A stretch of 11,997 nt of DNA from positions 1 to 11,997 of the forward strand of contig CAZJPV010000057.1 of NCBI GenBank assembly GCA_964547985.1. Reading direction: 5' to 3'. Positions 7,181 through 11,997 of the stretch are shown here, piece by piece; the stretch's first letter is position 1; each line of letters begins with the position of its first letter. Under the pieces are notes generated by a model. That model searched no databases. It was given only the letters and a program-made list of their open reading frames with translations, and was not told where the DNA came from. A program made the translations under genes and the position numbers. Origin of the DNA: JAPLJU01 sp964547985 (GTDB taxonomy: Bacteria; Desulfobacterota; Syntrophia; Syntrophales; UBA2192).

Positions 7181-7573
7181 ATGTCTTCAGGCGGGGAAAG
7201 AACCATCATCAGCACACCCGGGGCCCCGAAAGCCATCGGTCCATACGCGCAGGCCGTGAAATTCGGCGATCTTCTCTTTGTGTCGGGGATGATCCCCATC
7301 GACCCGAAAACGAACGAGATGTCCGGGGGCAGCTTCGGGGAGCAGGTCCAACTCGTTCTCGAGAACATCAAGGCCGTCGTCGAGGCGGGAGGCATGACGC
7401 TGAAAAACGTTCTGAAGACCTCGGTATTCCTGAGCGATATGAATCATTTCGGGAAGTTCAACGAGATCTACAATAATTATTTCGCGGACATCCTCCCCGC
7501 CCGCGAAACCATACAGGTGGCAAGACTCCCGAGGAATGCTTCGATCGAGATCTCCGTGATCTGCGGGAAGTGA
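7181..7573 (+). CDS. ridA: RidA family enamine/imine deaminase
   Basis: A 130-residue RidA (YjgF/YER057c/UK114) protein. The family forms cytoplasmic trimers that hydrolyse reactive 2-aminoacrylate-type enamines and imines released by PLP enzymes such as threonine/serine dehydratase. Seen: N-terminal APKAIGPYAQAV (15-26), LLFVSGMIPIDP (31-42), and the C-terminal PARETIQVARLP (106-117), in which Arg108 matches the substrate-carboxylate-binding arginine (Arg105 in E. coli). Glu123 in the following IEI strand matches the conserved glutamate. These residues place it in the active RidA subfamily rather than the Rid1-7 relatives lacking the arginine. Length is normal. It is a single gene with a strong ribosome-binding site and converges on the selenoprotein gene across a shared hairpin. 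Confidence 0.95.
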   Translation: MSSGGERTIISTPGAPKAIGPYAQAVKFGDLLFVSGMIPIDPKTNEMSGGSFGEQVQLVLENIKAVVEAGGMTLKNVLKTSVFLSDMNHFGKFNEIYNNYFADILPARETIQVARLPRNASIEISVICGK

Positions 7574-7597
7574 CGGGTTAAACAATAAAGATAAAAA

Positions 7598-7626
7598 AAA
7601 GGACAGGCCCGGCGGGACTGTCCTTT
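7598..7626. terminator. Shared hairpin terminator, strongest on the minus strand
   Basis: A 9-bp stem (AAAGGACAG 7598-7606, CTGTCCTTT 7618-7626) has a further CCC/GGG pairing inside its loop. Read on the minus strand it is followed by a run of eight T, a strong terminator for the selenoprotein gene. Read on the plus strand, after ridA, the tract is only TTT followed by ATCC, so termination is probably weaker in that direction. Confidence 0.88.
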
Positions 7627-7644
7627 ATCCAATTTCAACATTTT

Positions 7645-8130
7645 TTAATTTATTTTTTTACCGAGGCCGAGTTTCTCCTCAATCTTGGGTGCGTTGAACC
7701 CCACGATCGGCTCCCCGTCGATGACGATGACGGGGACGGCTTCCTTGCCGGTGAGTGCAATCATCTCGTCCCTGGCTGCGGGGTCCTTCGACACATCCTT
7801 CTCTGTGTAAAAGACGCCTTTTTGCGAAAGAAACTCTTTCGCATACTTGCAGTACGGTCACGTGGGTGTGGTGTAGATCACGACCTCGTGACGGCTGGAT
7901 TTCAACGCCTTTGTTTCGGCAGCCTCAGCCGTGTCTGATTCATCTGCCCCCGTCTTCTCAACCATGTATTTCTGGGCTACGGCGGAATCGGGCGGCGTGT
8001 CTGACATATGGAAGACGCCCTTTTCATCGACCCACTTGTAAAGGGCCGCGTGAGAGATGACCTGGGAGGACAGGAAGGCGAACAAAAGGGCCGATAGACA
8101 CAATACGTATTTCAGAAGATTGTTTTTCAT
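7645..8130 (-). CDS. Exported DUF4124-glutaredoxin selenoprotein (in-frame UGA = Sec91)
   Basis: Read conventionally this gene stops at 7858 after 90 residues; reading the UGA as selenocysteine continues in frame to TAA at 7645, giving 161 residues. Domains: signal peptide (about 1-28), a DUF4124 segment (YKWVDEKGVFHMSDTPP, 31-47), an acidic linker (about 48-80), then a glutaredoxin fold (81-161) with VVIYTTPT-U91-PYC94, cis-proline region AVPVIVIDG (Pro133) and a GF pair at 144-145. U-P-Y-C aligns with the CPYC redox site, so Sec replaces the nucleophilic cysteine. The frame downstream of the UGA is wholly glutaredoxin-like, which argues against a real stop or a pseudogene. A SECIS-like hairpin follows the UGA. 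The signal peptide implies thiol-disulfide or peroxide-related redox work outside the cytoplasm; substrate and electron donor are unknown. A strong ribosome-binding site fixes the start. Confidence 0.9.
7823..7843 (-). promoter_or_regulatory. Bacterial SECIS-like hairpin
   Basis: In the mRNA, TGCGAAAG pairs perfectly with CTTTCGCA around a five-base loop AGTTT. The stem begins 14 nt after the UGA, and the loop G is the second loop base, about 24 nt from the UGA. This fits the known bacterial pattern, in which SelB recognises a short stem-loop just downstream of the Sec codon with a G among the first loop bases. The stem lies inside the coding sequence. Confidence 0.82.
7858..7860 (-). other. 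In-frame UGA selenocysteine codon
   Basis: This TGA replaces the first cysteine codon of the glutaredoxin C-P-Y-C motif (residue 91). It is flanked on both sides by conserved glutaredoxin sequence in the same frame and followed by the SECIS-like stem. Recoding requires selA, selB, selC and selD elsewhere in the genome; none is in this window. Confidence 0.87.
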
Positions 8131-8134
8131 TCAC

Positions 8135-8144
8135 TCACCTCCTC
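8135..8144 (-). promoter_or_regulatory. Strong Shine-Dalgarno of the selenoprotein gene
   Basis: The minus strand reads GAGGAGGTGA, a near-complete match to the 16S anti-Shine-Dalgarno, four bases before the ATG at 8130 (about 7-9 nt from the AGG core). It suggests efficient initiation for a gene whose UGA recoding is inherently inefficient. Confidence 0.85.
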
Positions 8145-8322
8145 TCAAAAATGCAAAATCTTCATTAAGTCAGGGATATTCATCATCACAAGGATAATAT
8201 CGGCAGGGAAGCCCGAAACTGAAGATTTTTCAAGGGACCGGCTGCCCCTGTTCGATATAATACTTTCCCGAATTCAGCATGAAGTTTCACGACGCCATGT
8301 TTAATTCTTCTTTTGCCATCCG

Positions 8323-10260
8323 TCAGATCTTTCTGCCCGTCAGAAATCCCTCTTCAATCGCTTCTTTGATCATGCGGGGTTTAACGCAATCACCGACGGC
8401 ATAGACCTCCGGCGCTTTTCCCATGAAGCTCTCCACAAGCTTCGCCTCCACCTTGAGTCCTGCGGCCAGAACCACGGCGTCCCCCTCGATGAAGCCGGGT
8501 GTTCCATTCTGGTTCACCTTCACGCCCTTATCCGTTATTTCCTCTACGGTGGTGCGGGTCTTCATCTGAACGCCCTCTTTTTTCAGTCTTGCCAGGAAGA
8601 ACGGCCGGTTCGCGGGGGATAAGGTTTCCGCCATGCGCTCCAGCATTTCGACGACGGTGACCCCTGTGACGCCCTGGCCTTTTTCGATCAGGAATTGCGC
8701 CGTCTCGCATCCCACCAGGCCGCCCCCGATGATGATGACGGAACCGCTCACCGTCTTCCGGCCGGTCAGCAGATCCTCCGCCATGACGACATTGGCGCCC
8801 GTTACGCCCGGGATCTTCGGAATCAGGGGGTTGGCCCCCAGGGCCAGGATCAAAACATCGGGCTTTGCTTCCTCTATGGTTTTCGGTGTGGCCTCATGGT
8901 TGAGCCGTATCTCGACACCCGCCTTCTTTGTCCTGAGCGTGAGGCTTTTGTACAAGTTCCCGATTTCATCCTTATGCGGTGGCAGGCACCCGACCAGAAG
9001 CCATCCGCCCGGCTCCTTGCCCTTTTCATAGAGGGTGACCCGGTGGCCTCGCATCGCGGCTGTCATTGCCGCTTCCATTCCCGCGGGACCGCCGCCGACG
9101 ACAAAGACCTTTTTGGGTTTTTTTACGGGCTCGAGCCTGTATTCCGACTCTTTTCCGGCCATCGGGTTGACCGTGCAGTAAGTCGTCGTGCGCTGACCCC
9201 ATTTCCTGTAGGTGCTGATGATCTCCGACAGGCAGTTGGAGCAGGCGATGCAGGGGACCATCTCGTTGATTCTTCCTTCCCTTGCCTTGTTGGGAAGCTC
9301 CGGATCGGCGAGAAGGGCTCTGCCCATTCCGACAAAGTCGGCCATGCCGTCGGCGAGGATCTTCTCGGCCACGGCGGGGTCGTTGATTCGGTTAGCGGCG
9401 ATGACGGGGATCTTGACCCAGCTCTTGGCCTTCTCAGCGAGATGGGCGAAGGCCCCCTTGGGCAGGAAACCCTGGACGGTCGGAACGGGCGATTCATGCC
9501 AGCCCGTGTAAGCATTGATGACCTGGACACCTGCATTCTCGAGGATTTTCAGGACCTCCTTCGAGTCCTCGATCTTGTGACCGCCTTCCATCTGTTCCTC
9601 GAGGTTGAGACGGATGCCGATCGGGAAGTCCGCCCCGGCTTCTTTCTGCATGCTTTCAATGACTTCGAGCGTAAACCTCATCCGGTTTTCCAGGCTTCCG
9701 CCGTAGGGGTCGGTCCGCCTGTTAGTGATGGGGGAGAGGAAACGGTTCAGGAGGTACCCGCCGCCCACGAGGACTTCCACGATGTCAAAACCGGCCTCAC
9801 GGACCCGACGTGCTGCCTTGCCGTATTCGCTGACGATATAACGGATCTCATCGACCGTCAGCTCCCTCGGGATACTGCGCATGATCTGGTTCATCACGGG
9901 TGACGGACCGACGACCTCGGGGGCGCCTTTTCCGAGGATGACGTGGTATGAGATGATGAGCTGTGCGCCGATCTTCGCGCCGCCTTCGTGGATCCGGCCT
10001 GTGAGTTTACGCGCGGGAGAGACGAACCGGTCGTCGTACATCCCGGGCTCCACGGGTGAGCCCGCGCGGACCGGGGAAAAGGGGATGATGATCAGCGCTG
10101 CACCGCCCTTCGCCCTCGCTTCGAAGAAGTCCATGAAGCGCTTTCCGACGGTTTCATCCGCCTCGGTGTATCCGGTCGTCATGGGGAGCATGACGATCCG
10201 GTTCCTGAGTTTGACACGGCCAATTTCCCCCGGCGAGAAAAGATGTTTGAAAGATTTCAT
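8323..10260 (-). CDS. 2,4-dienoyl-CoA reductase-like FMN/FAD/4Fe-4S enoate reductase
   Basis: A 645-residue flavoprotein of the FadH/enoate reductase family. Family members pass hydride from NAD(P)H through FAD and a 4Fe-4S cluster to FMN, reducing activated C=C bonds. Seen: an old-yellow-enzyme-type TIM barrel (about 1-335), cluster cysteines 337, 340, 343 and 362, an FAD-binding VFVVGGGPAGMEAA (385-398), an NAD(P)-binding VIIIGGGLVGCETA (508-521), and a C-terminal VYAVGDC (619-625). Tyr169 (GGYLLNRFLSP) and His255 (GWHE) correspond to the E. coli FadH proton-donor pair, while the His-x-x-His/Asn of classical old yellow enzymes is absent. The cluster spacing CxxCxxC followed by 18 residues differs from FadH (CxxCxxxC, then 11). 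A GGGAGAGG ribosome-binding site precedes the ATG at 10260. The substrate is unknown: an unsaturated acyl-CoA or aromatic/alicyclic enoate is plausible for an anaerobe. Confidence 0.9.
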   Translation of the reverse strand: MKSFKHLFSPGEIGRVKLRNRIVMLPMTTGYTEADETVGKRFMDFFEARAKGGAALIIIPFSPVRAGSPVEPGMYDDRFVSPARKLTGRIHEGGAKIGAQLIISYHVILGKGAPEVVGPSPVMNQIMRSIPRELTVDEIRYIVSEYGKAARRVREAGFDIVEVLVGGGYLLNRFLSPITNRRTDPYGGSLENRMRFTLEVIESMQKEAGADFPIGIRLNLEEQMEGGHKIEDSKEVLKILENAGVQVINAYTGWHESPVPTVQGFLPKGAFAHLAEKAKSWVKIPVIAANRINDPAVAEKILADGMADFVGMGRALLADPELPNKAREGRINEMVPCIACSNCLSEIISTYRKWGQRTTTYCTVNPMAGKESEYRLEPVKKPKKVFVVGGGPAGMEAAMTAAMRGHRVTLYEKGKEPGGWLLVGCLPPHKDEIGNLYKSLTLRTKKAGVEIRLNHEATPKTIEEAKPDVLILALGANPLIPKIPGVTGANVVMAEDLLTGRKTVSGSVIIIGGGLVGCETAQFLIEKGQGVTGVTVVEMLERMAETLSPANRPFFLARLKKEGVQMKTRTTVEEITDKGVKVNQNGTPGFIEGDAVVLAAGLKVEAKLVESFMGKAPEVYAVGDCVKPRMIKEAIEEGFLTGRKI

Positions 10261-10373
10261 CTGTGCCTCTCCCTGTTATTGGATGCGTTTTTTTGAAAAT
10301 ATTTTCGTTCAAGTACCGAATGATCCATGGGCCCCCAAAAAGGATCCGGTAGGTGGAGTGAGTTTGGCTTTGT

Positions 10374-10892
10374 TTACACGTTCTTGATGCTTTTCTGGAC
10401 TGTGGAAATGATGTCATACAGCCCGTTGGCCCTCCGGTCGAAGCTTTCATAGGCCGTTGTAACGGCCGGGCGGCCGCTTTTCTCGGAGGTGATCGCTTTG
10501 GTCAGGTGGGTCTTCAATTCGGATTGTTTCTTCTTCAGCGCCTTTTCATGGCTCTCGATCTTTCTGGAGAGGGCTTTCAATTTTTTCTGATCGGTTTGAC
10601 CCTTCCGAAGTTCCGCCGAGACCTCCTGCATGACAGCGTCGAGCCTGTCCAGTTCCTTTTCGTAGTTCAAGGCCAGTTTCTGCGTTTTCGCATCGAAGAC
10701 CCTGTCGCCCGTGGAGGGCCTGGGAAGGGCGGCTTTGACTTCCCTGGCCTGCAGGGGGTAGTCCGTCGAAGCCAGCTTTGCCGTCTGCAGCCGCTCGATG
10801 GGGATCACCGTCGCCGGTGCGCCGGCCTGTCCGAAAGCATTGCCGGACGTGATGATCAGAGAGAGAATCAGGGTTATAAAAACGCGTTTCAT
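10374..10892 (-). CDS. Exported coiled-coil protein of unknown function
   Basis: I do not recognise a family. The frame is open from 10976, but the ATG at 10892 is chosen because GGGAGGTG (10897-10904) sits just upstream and the protein then starts with a clean signal peptide (MKRVFITLILSLIITSGNAFG, cleaved near residue 21). The 172-residue product has a short proline-containing segment (about 22-62), then a long Lys/Glu/Leu-rich helix predicted as coiled coil (about 66-135, including LRKGQTDQKKLKALSRKIES), and a C-terminal stretch (about 145-172). There is no cysteine, lipobox or enzymatic motif. It follows the opposite-strand membrane-protein gene divergently and lies 113 bp upstream of the enoate reductase on the same strand, so co-transcription is possible. 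A periplasmic structural or adaptor role is a guess. Confidence 0.75.
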   Translation of the reverse strand: MKRVFITLILSLIITSGNAFGQAGAPATVIPIERLQTAKLASTDYPLQAREVKAALPRPSTGDRVFDAKTQKLALNYEKELDRLDAVMQEVSAELRKGQTDQKKLKALSRKIESHEKALKKKQSELKTHLTKAITSEKSGRPAVTTAYESFDRRANGLYDIISTVQKSIKNV

Positions 10893-11080
10893 GGAACACC
10901 TCCCGACTGTGAATGGCCGGCCCGCTTCCCCGGGATCTGCGAACACCATCCGGTCTAAAATATTGCGCCCTTTCAAGGGATCGTTGAATTAAAAATGGAG
11001 TGATATTTGCAATGAGTTATTTGATTATCAGAGAAAACACACGGAAGTAAAATAAAATTTCATCGAAAGAGAGCATCGGT
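10893..11080. other. Divergent intergenic region
   Basis: This 188-bp spacer lies between the leftward coiled-coil gene and the rightward membrane-protein gene and should hold promoters for both. The part from about 10985 to 11060 is AT-rich and contains a TAAAAT (11053-11058) usable as a rightward -10, but no -35 hexamer lies at a standard distance. A small CCCTT-TC-AAGGG inverted repeat is near 10970-10981. Confidence 0.4.
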
Positions 11081-11920
11081 ATGGAAAAATTCGCGAATTC
11101 GTGGGAGCTTATGAGGGCTTCCTGGGAGATTCTGAAGAAGGACAGGGAGATCCTCCTCTTCCCGGTCATTTCCGGGATCGCGCTGATCCTGGTGACCGCG
11201 TCTTTTGTCGCGCCGCTCGTTGCCTTGGGTATGCTGAACCGGAGCCTGTTTGCAGAGGGATGGAATGCCTTTAGCTGGGTGTTCCTGTTTCTCTTCTATT
11301 TCATCAACTACTTCGTCATCATTTTTTTCAACTGCGCCATCATCGCCTGCGCCACCATGCGGATGAACGGCGGGGACCCGACCGTGTCGAATGGCCTGAA
11401 CGCGGCCTTTTCCTTCATTTACGAAATAGCCGGATGGGCGCTGGTTTCAGCAACCGTGGGGCTTATCCTGAGGACCATCGCGGAACGCTCGAAGTTGCTG
11501 GGGAGCATCATCGCGAGCCTCTTGGGTATGGCGTGGAGCGTCACCAGCTTCCTCGTCATCCCCGTCCTGGTCAATGAAGGAAAGGGTCCCGTTCAGGCCT
11601 TCAAACGGTCGGTCCATTTGTTGAAAAAGACCTGGGGGGAGGAATTAATCGGCACGTTCAGCTTCGGGCTGGCCTTTTCCGTTCTGGGTCTGCCGGCTGC
11701 CGTGCTGTACGCTCTGGGTGTTTTTTCAGGGGAAGGGACACTGGCGCTCTGCTTCATGGTCCTTACGGCTCTTTATCTGATCATCCTCTCGGTCTTCCAG
11801 TCGGCCCTCCAGGGCATATTCCAGGCGGCACTCTATCAGTACGCCCGCACCGGCGAGGCGCCCGTGGGTTTCGAAAAAGACCTGCTCAAGGACGCGATTC
11901 AGCCAAGGTCCTTTGACTAG
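11081..11920 (+). CDS. Six-helix integral membrane protein, DUF6159-like
   Basis: A 279-residue membrane protein with about six hydrophobic segments (near 26-51, 65-95, 113-132, 140-163, 189-213 and 221-248). The N-terminal SWELMRASWEILKKDREILLFP (7-28) and the central LVIPVLVNEGKGPVQAFKRS (158-177) resemble the DUF6159 family, whose function is unknown. The latter loop, a proline-rich exit from a helix followed by a charged amphipathic stretch, is the most conserved-looking part. A modest AGAGAG ribosome-binding site lies 7 nt before the ATG at 11081. There are no catalytic motifs or cysteine pairs. It is a single gene ending just before a strong hairpin. The family call is by recall of sequence style and is moderately certain; being a real membrane protein is nearly certain. 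Confidence 0.82.
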   Translation: MEKFANSWELMRASWEILKKDREILLFPVISGIALILVTASFVAPLVALGMLNRSLFAEGWNAFSWVFLFLFYFINYFVIIFFNCAIIACATMRMNGGDPTVSNGLNAAFSFIYEIAGWALVSATVGLILRTIAERSKLLGSIIASLLGMAWSVTSFLVIPVLVNEGKGPVQAFKRSVHLLKKTWGEELIGTFSFGLAFSVLGLPAAVLYALGVFSGEGTLALCFMVLTALYLIILSVFQSALQGIFQAALYQYARTGEAPVGFEKDLLKDAIQPRSFD

Positions 11921-11939
11921 AAGGGTCTCGCAAAAAGAC

Positions 11940-11977
11940 GAGCGCTGCGGCACCCTGTTTCTGATGCCGCAGCGCTC
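11940..11977 (-). terminator. 13-bp hairpin terminator for a convergent gene beyond the window
   Basis: GAGCGCTGCGGCA (11940-11952) and TGCCGCAGCGCTC (11965-11977) form a perfect 13-bp stem with a 12-nt loop. On the plus strand no T-run follows, but on the minus strand the stem is followed by GTCTTTTTG. It therefore best terminates a leftward gene lying to the right of the window, and may also slow transcription from the DUF6159-like gene. Confidence 0.78.
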
Positions 11978-11997
11978 TCAAGGGGTTAATGAGTCGG

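Noticed and set aside
7858..8130. Reading the DUF4124 gene as a complete 90-residue protein or as a nonsense-mutated pseudogene
   Set aside because: The frame after the UGA is intact glutaredoxin to a normal stop, the UGA sits at the catalytic cysteine, and a SECIS-like stem follows; recoding explains all three.
8323..8325. Second possible Sec UGA at the end of the FadH-like gene
   Set aside because: The frame after it continues only about 12 codons without any conserved sequence, and the protein already ends at the usual family C terminus.
8695..9903. Long plus-strand open frame (402 codons) opposite the FadH-like gene
   Set aside because: It is antisense to a gene with clear flavin, cluster and catalytic motifs, and its translation has no recognisable domain and odd composition (Asp/Gly/His-rich). 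GC-rich codon use creates such shadows.
10893..10976. N-terminal extension of the coiled-coil protein to an upstream start at 10976
   Set aside because: The ATG at 10892 has a strong ribosome-binding site and gives a clean signal peptide; the extension would bury that signal internally.
11021..11031. TTGATTATCAG as an FNR-type anaerobic regulator site
   Set aside because: FNR sites need four bases between TTGAT and ATCAA; here the half-sites are separated by a single base, so the spacing is wrong.

Overview
This is a GC-rich bacterial chromosomal window. Its gene content suggests an anaerobic or syntrophic Deltaproteobacterium-type organism (Desulfobacterota, perhaps Syntrophales). The pointers are a radical-SAM activase of the anaerobic ribonucleotide reductase type, an Fe-S flavoprotein of the 2,4-dienoyl-CoA reductase family, selenocysteine use, and a sigma-54-type AAA+ domain. 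The taxonomic placement is inference. I see no rRNA, tRNA, CRISPR array, transposase or phage gene.

Layout. 125-1429 (-) encodes a UMF1/Atg22-like MFS permease. An AT-rich gap of about 470 bp leads to 1899-4829 (+), the most unusual gene here. It encodes one 976-residue protein that joins two N-terminal membrane helices, a sigma-54-activator-type AAA+ ATPase domain without a DNA-binding helix-turn-helix, and a complete GspE/PilB-type secretion or pilus ATPase with its N1 domain and zinc motif. Both ATPase modules keep Walker A and B residues but have lost family-defining arginines or histidines. A symmetric hairpin at 4891-4927 separates this gene from a convergent NrdG2-type activase (4959-5648, -). 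Next is a secreted PHB-depolymerase/feruloyl-esterase-like hydrolase (5797-6756, -). The 6757-7180 gap carries an imperfect palindromic element of about 110 bp and a nested hairpin.

Right half. ridA (7181-7573, +) converges on a gene that looks truncated but is best read as a selenoprotein (7645-8130, -). It has a signal peptide and a DUF4124 segment, then a glutaredoxin domain whose active-site first cysteine codon is UGA, giving U-P-Y-C. A perfect 8-bp stem with a G-containing loop lies just downstream of the UGA, as expected for a bacterial SECIS. 8323-10260 (-) is an FMN/FAD/4Fe-4S enoate reductase with an unusual cysteine spacing. 10374-10892 (-) is a small exported coiled-coil protein. 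11081-11920 (+) is a six-helix membrane protein resembling DUF6159. The last hairpin (11940-11977) has its T-run on the minus strand, suggesting a convergent gene just beyond the window.

The genes are mostly single transcription units rather than one operon, so neighbours tell little about joint function. The two observations most worth follow-up are the double-ATPase fusion and the exported selenoglutaredoxin.
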